A stretch of DNA of 18,090 nt from Alphaproteobacteria bacterium (GTDB lineage Bacteria > Pseudomonadota > Alphaproteobacteria > Rs-D84), in NCBI GenBank assembly GCA_024402835.1, contig JAKSSZ010000004.1, forward strand, positions 1 to 18,090, given 5' to 3'. A program made the translations under genes and the position numbers. Below the pieces are notes generated by a model. It was not told the DNA's origin. It did not search any database and was given only the letters and a program-made list of their open reading frames with translations. Of the stretch, positions 8,783 through 15,762 are shown one piece after another; position 1 is the first letter of the stretch; each line of letters begins with the position of its first letter.

Positions 8783-8807
8783 TATATTCCCTCTACTATT
8801 AGGCATA

Positions 8808-8818
8808 ATTATATCATA
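8808..8818 (-). promoter_or_regulatory. Extended -10 promoter of the secreted-protein cassette
   Basis: On the minus strand TATGATATAAT matches the extended -10 consensus exactly. Transcription would start near 8801, giving a leader of about 19 bases that contains the GAGGG ribosome site for ATG 8782. The -35 region is weak. Confidence 0.6.
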
Positions 8819-8843
8819 AATAATGACAAAAGAAAATTAAAAT

Positions 8844-8871
8844 TTGATTATTTTGGTTAATATAATATAAT
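8844..8871 (+). promoter_or_regulatory. Possible promoter for the 30 aa ORF
   Basis: TTGATT at 8844-8849 lies 16 bases before TATAAT at 8866-8871; an overlapping TATAAT lies at 8861-8866. The transcript would start at or a few bases before ATG 8878. Confidence 0.4.
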
Positions 8872-8877
8872 GAAAGT

Positions 8878-8970
8878 ATGGCAGAAGAAAATCAAAGTTT
8901 TTTTATACGAGTATTAAAGTTCCTGTTATTAATATGGATATTTGATAGTATTTTTGGCGGGAATAATTAG
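8878..8970 (+). CDS. Putative 30 aa single-pass membrane protein
   Basis: The ORF reads MAEENQSFFIRVLKFLLLIW, then IFDSIFGGNN and TAG. An acidic N-terminus, one hydrophobic helix (about 8-26) and a short polar tail make it a plausible small membrane protein. A promoter-like element sits just upstream and a strong terminator follows at 8976, so the unit is self-contained. The ribosome site is weak (GAAAGT) and the message may be almost leaderless. Against it: its small size, and an overlapping 15-codon ORF from ATG 8870 in another frame. No known family. Confidence 0.45.
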   Translation: MAEENQSFFIRVLKFLLLIWIFDSIFGGNN

Positions 8971-8975
8971 CAAAT

Positions 8976-9007
8976 AAAAAAGACCTTGAATAGCTCAAGG
9001 TCTTTTT
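8976..9007. terminator. Bidirectional intrinsic terminator
   Basis: A perfect 13-base stem, AAAAAGACCTTGA (8977-8989) pairing with 8995-9007, around a 5-base loop. It is flanked by A and T runs, so it can work on both strands. It separates the plus-strand 30 aa ORF from the end of the minus-strand 9027 gene. Confidence 0.85.
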
Positions 9008-9026
9008 GTATAAATTCAATATATAT

Positions 9027-9536
9027 TTATACTCTGGAATTGTTTTGTTGCTGGGGCAATGATGGTAATGGTTGTATATATTTACTTAAATCTAATTCTG
9101 GATTTTGTTTCATTATCGTATTCATACCATTTGCAACATAAGTCGCCCATGTATCATTTTTATTATCAAAATCATTTATCAAATATTTACGATTACCATT
9201 TGGAAATTCTTGAATAATTTTACATTTTACATATTCATCATATATTTTCTGAAACAATTTTGACAATACTTGTGTATTCGTTATGCTTTGCCCTTTTAAA
9301 CTTAAATCAATTCCAAAAAAAGAACCCGATCTACCATTACTATCCAAAAAAACTGCATTTGGTTTCTCGTACATTAAAAAAACATAATGAATTGTATTAT
9401 CTGGACGACGTAAAACTTTTAAATACGTTCCTGGTTTATTTGGGGCGTAAAACAATCCCAAAAATTCAGAGTCTTCGTTTTTACACTTAGATGTTCTGAA
9501 TCCATAAGGGACACCAAATAAAACAAGATTTGCCAT
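9027..9536 (-). CDS. Hypothetical protein, last gene of the lysozyme-like operon
   Basis: A 169 aa protein (MANLVLFGVPYGF...) with no recognised family. It looks soluble and globular: alternating hydrophobic strands in the first 90 residues, a mixed middle, and a proline/glutamine-rich tail (PLPSLPQQQNN). The start at 9536 is chosen because AAAGGA at 9550-9545 is 8 bases upstream; ATG 9545 would sit inside that site. It follows the lysozyme-like/TPR gene by 17 bases, so they are probably cotranscribed. The terminator at 8976-9007 follows it. Confidence 0.65.
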   Translation of the reverse strand: MANLVLFGVPYGFRTSKCKNEDSEFLGLFYAPNKPGTYLKVLRRPDNTIHYVFLMYEKPNAVFLDSNGRSGSFFGIDLSLKGQSITNTQVLSKLFQKIYDEYVKCKIIQEFPNGNRKYLINDFDNKNDTWATYVANGMNTIMKQNPELDLSKYIQPLPSLPQQQNNSRV

Positions 9537-9553
9537 TATTATCATCCTTTATT

Positions 9554-10807
9554 TTAACGATTTTTTTGCTTTTTATTGTTTGGAGTAACAGAAGATTTTT
9601 TTACTTTTTGTTGCCCGATATTTAATTCTACAGTTTTTAATAAATTTTCTACACGTTCAATTGCTGTATTATACACAGAATCTTTCAAACTTTCATTGTT
9701 TGCACCAGCGGTAATAAAATTCTGTTTTGATAATTTAAATTGCCTTTGGGCTTCTGTATAATCTTTTTTATCTTTATATATTTTTCCCAATTCTTCACGA
9801 GCAAGCCCCGCATTATAATAAGTATTGGCTTTTATATCTTTATCTTCCAATAAATTTCTATTTTGATTCATATGTTTATTACATTGTGACACTATTTCAC
9901 AACATTTATTATAATATTCTGTTTTTTTATCAACATCTGTCTCGTTATCTCCTAAATGCTTATATGTTATGGATAATGAACTATACGCTTCCATATTGTC
10001 CGCATCTGTTTCTATGGCCTGTTCATAAAGAGATTTTGCTTTTGCATAATTGCCTTTGTTATATTCTGCATCTGCTTTATTTAATAGCTTTATAGATAAA
10101 ACATCCGCAGACATATCATCTGATTTTTCTTTTTGTTTTTTCTTTATTTCTTCAAATTTAACTATTGGCGGTTGAACACCCATACCATTTTCACTTAAAA
10201 AATCTTTTACTATTTCTCCACGTTTTCTGGACAAAACGTGTTCTATGGTTGCTTCATCAAATTGAAAATGACCATTTCTAACAATAGTATTATAATCTAC
10301 TTTTGAAAAAGCATCCATAGACATATTTAACAAATCATCAATTGATATTACGTCAATCGCCAAAGCAGCACAAATCCAGCGTCTTTTAATAGTACCTTCT
10401 CTGCAATCTTTGGCACCATAATAATACATAAAAGCATCAGCTATTTGCTGTTTATTTTCTGCTTTATCTATATTATTTGCAATATTATCTATATGTGATG
10501 GCATTTGATATCCAGCCAAACACAAAGCAACAGCAACATTGTAATTAAAATTTTTTTTATTTTTTGAATTATCATACAATTTTGAAAACGTTTCCGTTTT
10601 GTATTGCAAATGATATTTTAATTGTTGTTCTTTTTCTGCTATTGACATACTCTTCGCTTTTTCCGCATATTCCCCAGTACAATCATATTGCTGTAACTTA
10701 CCATTTTCATCATGTTCATATACCCACGTTAGTCCTAAAAAATATGTCAATCTTGGTTCTGAACCATGACGTTTTGGCACGGGTTCGTAAGTCTCTAATT
10801 CTGCCAA
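9554..10807 (-). CDS. Lysozyme-like (GH24-like) domain plus TPR repeats; 5' end disrupted
   Basis: Numbering from the only standard start, TTG 10807, gives 417 aa. Residues 3-27 (ELETYE to RLTYFLGLT) recall the GH24 lysozyme core, where a catalytic Glu precedes an LTIGYGHT-like segment; E5 and T21 are the candidates. GTIKRRW (138-144) matches the conserved late G-x-x-x-RR motif. Residues 240-375 are TPR-like (ADAEYNKGNYAKAKSLYEQA), followed by a lysine-rich tail. Such a protein would cut peptidoglycan or be an inactive wall-binding relative. The family call is tentative. No ribosome site precedes TTG 10807, and the frame is open upstream to 10864 with protein-like sequence (ISKATDAYYDDILIG), which would supply the first lysozyme helix. 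It then meets TAA 10865-10867, the stop of the preceding ORF in the same frame. Confidence 0.6.
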   Translation of the reverse strand: MAELETYEPVPKRHGSEPRLTYFLGLTWVYEHDENGKLQQYDCTGEYAEKAKSMSIAEKEQQLKYHLQYKTETFSKLYDNSKNKKNFNYNVAVALCLAGYQMPSHIDNIANNIDKAENKQQIADAFMYYYGAKDCREGTIKRRWICAALAIDVISIDDLLNMSMDAFSKVDYNTIVRNGHFQFDEATIEHVLSRKRGEIVKDFLSENGMGVQPPIVKFEEIKKKQKEKSDDMSADVLSIKLLNKADAEYNKGNYAKAKSLYEQAIETDADNMEAYSSLSITYKHLGDNETDVDKKTEYYNKCCEIVSQCNKHMNQNRNLLEDKDIKANTYYNAGLAREELGKIYKDKKDYTEAQRQFKLSKQNFITAGANNESLKDSVYNTAIERVENLLKTVELNIGQQKVKKSSVTPNNKKQKNR

Positions 10808-10864
10808 GCCGATTAATATATCATCATAATATGCATCTGTTGCTTTTGATATATATTCTGATTT

Positions 10865-11320
10865 TTAAATTTCATCTGGATTGATATATTGTCGCCTATT
10901 TGATTTTTTATTTTTATGTTCTTTTATAAAAGATTCTATGTTTGATTTTATATTATCAAAATCTTTTGCAACTTTCACACCACCAATACCAGCCGTTAAA
11001 ATCAACCAATAAAAAAACACTGCAAAAAAAGTTGGGTTATTTTTTACAAAATTCCTTAAAGATTGTTTTATCTTTGATGTGGAATTTGATTTTTTCATAT
11101 CAGATATTAACTGATTAAATTTTTCTATGATTTTATTATCAAACAAAGCATGTCTGGTTACAAAAGAAGTAAATTTGCCTGCAAACGAAGCAAATATTGC
11201 AACACCACGACCAAAAATTTCGCCTTTTGTTTTTGCTTTTATGTTTTTAGATTTTGCAAGTAATAAATCAAATAACTCTTCTGGTTTTTTTACAATTTCT
11301 AAATATTTCTTATTTAACAT
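10865..11320 (-). CDS. Hypothetical membrane protein, probably the N-terminal part of the lysozyme-like protein
   Basis: A 151 aa ORF with a basic, lysine-rich N-terminal half, one clear hydrophobic helix at about 97-115 (FFAVFFYWLILTAGIGGVKV) and a charged C-terminus ending INPDEI. No signal peptide and no recognised family. A GGGG site lies about 8 bases before ATG 11320, with a good promoter at 11362-11390. It ends in TAA 10865-10867 in the same frame as the next ORF, which stays open immediately after the stop. The two may originally have formed one protein with a membrane anchor, a lysozyme-like domain and TPRs. Confidence 0.65.
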   Translation of the reverse strand: MLNKKYLEIVKKPEELFDLLLAKSKNIKAKTKGEIFGRGVAIFASFAGKFTSFVTRHALFDNKIIEKFNQLISDMKKSNSTSKIKQSLRNFVKNNPTFFAVFFYWLILTAGIGGVKVAKDFDNIKSNIESFIKEHKNKKSNRRQYINPDEI

Positions 11321-11361
11321 AAGTAAAACCCCATTTTATTGTCGTACTTTCATGTGCTTTT

Positions 11362-11390
11362 ATTATATCACAACCAAGATTTTTTACCAA
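11362..11390 (-). promoter_or_regulatory. Promoter of the lysozyme-like operon
   Basis: Minus strand: TTGGTA at 11390-11385, a 17-base spacer, then TATAAT at 11367-11362 with the extended element TGTGA directly before it. The predicted start near 11355 gives a leader of about 35 bases to ATG 11320. Confidence 0.65.
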
Positions 11391-11463
11391 ACATATTATT
11401 TTTTTGCTTTTTTTAATTTTTTTTCGTGTATCATCAACACCAAAACAACAAAGGTAATGTATA

Positions 11464-12228
11464 ATGGTTAAAAATATTTTAATATTCGGTGACTTACTTG
11501 AAACACATAACAATGTATTATCCACAGCAAAGAACACGGGGATAATTTCTGGGTATAAAAATATCACATCAAATGAATCTGTGACACTATCTGATATCTC
11601 TGATGATACAATCATAATGAAAGGTTATATTCATACAGATGATTTTCTACGTAAAATTATTCCAATTATCAAAGAAATATATATACAAAAAAATCTTGGT
11701 AAACCTTTATTGACACATTGTGCCGTATTAAAAAATAAAAATGATGGTCAAACATTTATTTTAACAGATGCGGCTTGTATTCCATATCCATCAAACGACC
11801 AACGCACAATCATAGTAAATAATGCAATAAATTTATTTCACAAAATATCAAATAATACCGAATGTAATATTTCTTTGATATCTGCGGGGGGAAATACCAA
11901 TGACAAAGTATCTCCGGAAATGTATGAATGGTGGAAAAACAATTTACACACATTTGCCGATAAACATATAAATTTACGATTGGAACAATTAGATGTCGCA
12001 TTAAATAAAAAAATTCGTTCTTGTAAACAAACAACGGGCGACATAGCCGATATTGTTGTATGTCCCGATATAAATACAGGCAACAGTATTTGGAAATGTT
12101 TAACAACATTAACTGATGAATGGTTATGTGCCGGTATTTTGATGGGTGGCGAAATACCAATTATATTAAACTCACGCGGGGATAGTATCGAATCAATGTT
12201 ATACAGCATAGAAATTGCAACAAAATAA
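11464..12228 (+). CDS. Phosphate acetyl/butyryltransferase family protein
   Basis: This 254 aa protein matches the Pta/Ptb family, which moves acyl groups between CoA and phosphate. Family signatures in order: ILTDAA (99-104), IVNNAINL (117-124), ISLISAGG (136-143), RLEQLDVALNKK (172-183), GDIADIVVCPDINTGN (192-207), AGILMGG (223-229) and NSRGDS (236-241). The usual GPLALDNA stretch is replaced by the RLEQLDVAL segment. It is shorter than a typical phosphate butyryltransferase of about 300 aa because the N-terminus is reduced. AAAGG lies 9 bases before the ATG. No acetate or butyrate kinase is beside it, so its in vivo substrate is uncertain. Confidence 0.75.
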   Translation: MVKNILIFGDLLETHNNVLSTAKNTGIISGYKNITSNESVTLSDISDDTIIMKGYIHTDDFLRKIIPIIKEIYIQKNLGKPLLTHCAVLKNKNDGQTFILTDAACIPYPSNDQRTIIVNNAINLFHKISNNTECNISLISAGGNTNDKVSPEMYEWWKNNLHTFADKHINLRLEQLDVALNKKIRSCKQTTGDIADIVVCPDINTGNSIWKCLTTLTDEWLCAGILMGGEIPIILNSRGDSIESMLYSIEIATK

Positions 12229-12242
12229 TTTTTACTTTACTC

Positions 12243-12270
12243 TTGAATTAACATATTTAATACTTAAAAT
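12243..12270 (+). promoter_or_regulatory. Possible promoter of lemA-htpX
   Basis: TTGAAT at 12243-12248, a 16-base spacer and TAAAAT at 12265-12270. The transcript would start just before the AAGGAG ribosome site at 12283-12288 that serves lemA. Confidence 0.45.
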
Positions 12271-12293
12271 ATATTTATAACAAAGGAGTTTTT

Positions 12294-12853
12294 ATTTTTA
12301 CTTTTACTATAATACTAGTATGTTTAATTTTATTTTTCTTATTAACATATAATTCATTGGTTGCTTGTAAACAAAATGTCAAAGAAGCATGGAGTACTGT
12401 TGATACTCAATTAAAACGCAGATATGATTTGATACCAAATTTAGTAGAATCTGTAAAAGGTTACGCAAAACACGAAAAAGAAACGTTAAATGCTGTTATT
12501 TCTGCACGCGCAAATGCCATGACCATGACGGGTGTTGATAAAAGTGCTTCTGAAAACGTATTATCTGGGGCTTTGAAATCTGTATTTGCGTTATCAGAAA
12601 GTTATCCAGAATTAAAAGCAAATGCAAATTTTGTAGAATTGCAACAGGAATTATCTGATACAGAAACAAGAGCATTCTTTCGAGCGCCCTTATTTCTTCT
12701 TTCTCTGATATTCTCCCAACAATGAATACAAAAGTACATTCTTTTCCATCTAATATCATTGCTGGTATATTTAATTTTCACGAAGAAAAATATTTTGAAT
12801 TGGATGAATCTGAACGCGAAGTCGTGAAGCACGCACCAAGTGTAAAATTCTAA
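12294..12853 (+). pseudogene. lemA: lemA, disrupted
   Basis: LemA family proteins are membrane-anchored with a long helical bundle and often sit next to htpX. The anchor (ILVCLILFFLLTYNSLV) and VKEAWSTVDTQLKRRYDLIP, then LVESVKGYAKHEKETL, are textbook LemA. Two defects are visible. First, the open frame (12261 onward) has no ATG or GTG before the anchor; after AAGGAG (12283-12288) the properly spaced codon is ATT 12294, and TTG 12357 would drop the anchor. Second, the frame is lost after LSDTE (about 12665) and ends at TGA 12723-12725, while the normal C-terminus (NTKVHSFPSNIIAGIFNF to KHAPSVKF) continues in another frame to TAA 12851-12853. The bases between, about 12666-12700, do not read as LemA in any frame. 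Confidence 0.75.
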
Positions 12854-12862
12854 GGTTGTTTT

Positions 12863-13801
12863 ATGTCAAAAGATGTTTATCAACATATAAAAACAAATAA
12901 CAGAAAAACAATCTTTTTAATTTGTTTGTTGCCAATTATATTGGCAACAATTTTATTTTTATTATCATGGGCTTTTATATCACTTGATGACGCTATAAAT
13001 ATATTATCAAGTGTATTACCGGTTTTACTGATTATCTGTTTAATATGGACAATCATATCATATTGTTGTGGAAGCAAAATGATGTTGGGGTTTGCGGGTG
13101 CAACAGAATTAAATGCAAAAACAGAAAGCAATAAAAAGGTTCTTCATAGTGTTGAAAATATTGCTTTGGCTGCCGGAATACCAACACCAAAAGTTTATAT
13201 TATAAATGATGACTCTTTAAATGCTTTTGCTACGGGAAACTCCCCAGAGAACGCATGTATTGCTTTGACCAGCGGTATTATAAAAAAATTAGAACCTTTG
13301 GAATTAGAAGCCGTTATAGCACACGAAATGGGACATATAAAAAATCGTGATATACGGTTGGATGTTATAATTATTACTTGTATTGGTGCATTAACTTTAC
13401 TAGCCGATTTAATTGCCAGAATTTTATTTTATAATATTGGCAATTCTTCACGTGATGATGATAATGCACAAACATCCATTAAATTAGTTTTAATTATAGT
13501 TTGGGCAACTTTATTAGTTTTTAATCTGATTTTTGCCCCTATTATTTACTTTTCAATATCCAGAACACGTGAATACCAAGCCGATGCTTCATCAGTTCAT
13601 ATAACCAGAAACCCAGATGCTTTGATTTCTGCATTGAAAAAAATTAGCACAGATTCCCGTGTAGAAGCATTAGACAAATGCAAACTAATGGGAAATGTTT
13701 GTATTGCCAACCCAACAGAAAAAAGCAAACAATTTGCCGGCATCGGTGAAACCCACCCATCTATTGAAAAACGTATAAAAAGATTACAATCTATGAAATA
13801 A
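12863..13801 (+). CDS. htpX: HtpX-like M48 membrane metalloprotease
   Basis: A 312 aa zinc protease of the inner membrane that degrades misfolded or damaged membrane proteins in known homologs. Visible parts: two N-terminal membrane helices (15-40, 44-69), zinc motif HEMGH (154-158) just after LEAVIA, two more helices (about 167-190, 206-231), and the third zinc ligand E237 in SRTREYQADA. The C-terminal THPSIEKRIKRL is typical. The length fits the family. ATG 12863 lies 9 bases after the lemA stop, with AAGG upstream. It appears fully intact although its lemA partner is broken. Confidence 0.92.
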   Translation: MSKDVYQHIKTNNRKTIFLICLLPIILATILFLLSWAFISLDDAINILSSVLPVLLIICLIWTIISYCCGSKMMLGFAGATELNAKTESNKKVLHSVENIALAAGIPTPKVYIINDDSLNAFATGNSPENACIALTSGIIKKLEPLELEAVIAHEMGHIKNRDIRLDVIIITCIGALTLLADLIARILFYNIGNSSRDDDNAQTSIKLVLIIVWATLLVFNLIFAPIIYFSISRTREYQADASSVHITRNPDALISALKKISTDSRVEALDKCKLMGNVCIANPTEKSKQFAGIGETHPSIEKRIKRLQSMK

Positions 13802-13873
13802 ATAAAATAAGTTGATTTTTCATTTATCTGTTTAATAATGCATACATATGATTCACTACCAAAAGGATATAAA

Positions 13874-14014
13874 ATGTCTGAACTTGAAAGATTAAAAGCA
13901 GAATTGGCCACCAGACAACAACAATTCAAATTAATATCAAATGTTGATGAAAAAGAATATATTGGCAATCAAATCAAAATGTTACAACAAAAGATAAAAC
14001 ACTATAGCCGATAA
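13874..14014 (+). CDS. Small 46 aa coiled-coil protein
   Basis: The ORF begins MSELERLKAELATRQQQFKL and ends IKMLQQKIKHYSR. Leucine/isoleucine spacing and charged residues suggest two short coiled-coil helices with a polar turn near 22-28. AAGGA at 13863-13867 is 6 bases before the ATG, which supports expression. No membrane segment and no family recognised. It lies between htpX and the CofE-like gene and could be cotranscribed with htpX. Confidence 0.65.
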   Translation: MSELERLKAELATRQQQFKLISNVDEKEYIGNQIKMLQQKIKHYSR

Positions 14015-14030
14015 TTTTTTATTTTAATAC

Positions 14031-14072
14031 TTGAAACCAATGCACTTTTTCCTTTACTATAAATAGTATAAT
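14031..14072 (+). promoter_or_regulatory. Probable promoter(s) of the CofE-like gene
   Basis: TTGAAA at 14031-14036 lies 18 bases before TACTAT (14055-14060); a consensus TATAAT also sits at 14067-14072 with a weak -35. Either would give a short leader containing AAAGGA before ATG 14092. Confidence 0.45.
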
Positions 14073-14091
14073 TAAAGCAAAGGAAAAGATA

Positions 14092-15171
14092 ATGAGAACA
14101 ATCGGAACGGCCGCATTTGGTTTGAGAGCACCTATATTCAAACAAGGTGATGATGTTGCAAGCATTGTGACAAATTTAATACTGGATTCTGGATTAACAG
14201 TCAAAGACAAAGATATCGTTGCTATAACCGAAGCCGTTATGGGGCGCGTTCAGGGGAATTACGCTACAATAGACGAAATTGCCACAGACATAAAAAGACT
14301 TACAAACAATGCTGAATCTATCGGGGTTGTTTTCCCGATATTTAGCCGAAACAGATTTGCTATATTATTGCGCGGAATTGCAAAAGCAACCAAAAGAGTT
14401 GTTGTATTATTATCTACGCCAACAGACGAAGTTGGTAATGTTTGTAAAAATCACCCATTTACAGGTATGAATTATGATGAATATTACAAAAGCATAATAG
14501 AAGAAGAAAATACAATTGCAGAAATTTATATTTCCAATGACATAAAAACATTAAAAGATAAAAACATCGATGCTTTTATTGCTTCCGATATACACACAAA
14601 AGATATTACAAAACAAAAATTATTAAATTATTTTGATAACGTTATTGATTTAACAGATATATTACATAACAAATCTGAATATGGATTATTGGGTTCAAAT
14701 AAAGCCACTGAAAATACAGTAAAGTTATTTCCAAGTGAATCTTATTGTTCCAAAATAATAAATACTATCCAACAGAATATATTAAATAAAACTGGAAAAC
14801 ACATAGAAGTAATGATTTATGGTGATGGCTGTTTCAAAGACCCAGTTGGTGGTATATGGGAGTTTGCCGACCCCGTTGTTAGCCCGGCTTTTACCGATGG
14901 ATTAAACGGAACACCAAATGAATTAAAATTAAAATATTTGGCTGACAATAAATTTCATAATCTTTCTGGCACAGAATTACAAACAGCAATAAAAAATGAA
15001 ATACAACAAAAAGACTCTATATTAAAAGGACAAATGTCTTCACAGGGCACCACCCCCAGACGCATAACAGATTTATTGGGCAGTTTATGCGATTTAATCA
15101 GTGGCAGTGGCGATAAAGGAACCCCTATCGTTTATATCCAGGGGTATTTTGATAACTTTGCAACAGAATAA
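14092..15171 (+). CDS. Coenzyme F420-0:L-glutamate ligase (CofE)-like protein
   Basis: A 359 aa protein resembling the CofE / gamma-glutamyl ligase family, which in F420 producers adds glutamate to F420-0 using GTP. Landmarks: TAAFGLRAPIFKQGDD (6-21), DIVAITEAVMGRVQGNYATI (41-60), GVVFPIFSRNRFAILLRGIA (78-97), DEVGN and HPFTGMNYDEYY (112-132), GDGCFKDPVGGIWEFADP (near 245-263), NGTPNELKLKYLAD, and near the end SQGTTPRRITDLLGS and SGSGDKGTPIVYIQGYFDN. Full length for this branch, which I recall from organisms without F420, so the true substrate is unknown. AAAGGA lies 6-8 bases before the ATG. The next gene starts 17 bases after its stop. Confidence 0.75.
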   Translation: MRTIGTAAFGLRAPIFKQGDDVASIVTNLILDSGLTVKDKDIVAITEAVMGRVQGNYATIDEIATDIKRLTNNAESIGVVFPIFSRNRFAILLRGIAKATKRVVVLLSTPTDEVGNVCKNHPFTGMNYDEYYKSIIEEENTIAEIYISNDIKTLKDKNIDAFIASDIHTKDITKQKLLNYFDNVIDLTDILHNKSEYGLLGSNKATENTVKLFPSESYCSKIINTIQQNILNKTGKHIEVMIYGDGCFKDPVGGIWEFADPVVSPAFTDGLNGTPNELKLKYLADNKFHNLSGTELQTAIKNEIQQKDSILKGQMSSQGTTPRRITDLLGSLCDLISGSGDKGTPIVYIQGYFDNFATE

Positions 15172-15188
15172 CGAGAATTACAATAATT

Positions 15189-15725
15189 ATGAAATACAAA
15201 CTAGATACAGATTACATAAATAAATTAAAACAAAAAACGGCAGAACAGGGTATCGTTTTTAATACCCCAAAAAAGACAATTACAACAAATGAAAATTTGC
15301 CTGTATCAATATTTGATAAAGCTCTGGAAAAATTAAAAGGAACAACAGCCAAACGGGAATTATTAAAATTATTCCAAGAATTTGGATATGCCTATTTAGA
15401 TAGGCCGGAAAAAAATTTAAAATTTTACTTGAATTTCACAACACAAATTCAGGGATTTACAGACTTTACAAAAAAAATGGTTGTCTGGTTCAAGATATTA
15501 AACTCTTGCTTACACGAATTGGGATTTGTTTTTTATCAAGAAAAATTGTCATATACTCTTATAATTCCTATGGACAATCCGCAAAATATAAAGGTTTATA
15601 AAGAAATCTCTGGTTCTATACCATTTTTGGTCAATAAAAAAATTCCAACACAGGAAAATTTGGAAAAATGGATTGAAATGAGCAAAAATTTCAAGTCGCC
15701 TCAAAAACTTGACAAAACAAGATAA
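15189..15725 (+). CDS. Hypothetical protein
   Basis: A 178 aa lysine-rich, apparently soluble protein with no recognised family. The first half is helical and charged; the middle (about 96-125) alternates hydrophobic residues (MVVWFKILNSCLHELGFVFY) and could form a core; the tail is basic. The ribosome site is weak (AACGAG). The 17-base gap to the CofE-like gene suggests cotranscription, and its end overlaps the promoter of the small membrane protein that follows. Confidence 0.6.
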   Translation: MKYKLDTDYINKLKQKTAEQGIVFNTPKKTITTNENLPVSIFDKALEKLKGTTAKRELLKLFQEFGYAYLDRPEKNLKFYLNFTTQIQGFTDFTKKMVVWFKILNSCLHELGFVFYQEKLSYTLIIPMDNPQNIKVYKEISGSIPFLVNKKIPTQENLEKWIEMSKNFKSPQKLDKTR

Positions 15726-15737
15726 CCGTGATACTTT
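15709..15737 (+). promoter_or_regulatory. Promoter for the 36 aa membrane protein
   Basis: A perfect -35 TTGACA at 15709-15714, a 17-base spacer and TACTTT at 15732-15737 with TGA of an extended -10 just before it. It overlaps the 3' end of the preceding gene. Predicted start is near 15744. Confidence 0.6.
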
Positions 15738-15762
15738 TTTGTAAAATTAAAAAGAGATTTTT

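Noticed and set aside
4006..10867. Reassignment of TAA as a sense codon in this organism
   Set aside because: TAA ends rpmH, htpX, the thioesterase and comF at the expected places, several directly beside terminators. The two in-frame TAA cases need a local explanation.
12306..12320. TATAAT at 12308-12313 followed by ATG 12320 as a promoter and start for lemA
   Set aside because: ATG 12320 is out of frame with LemA, and these bases encode the conserved membrane anchor.
12496..12759. An 87-codon minus-strand ORF across the lemA lesion
   Set aside because: Its sequence is antisense to recognisable LemA codons on both sides; only the short central part is unexplained.
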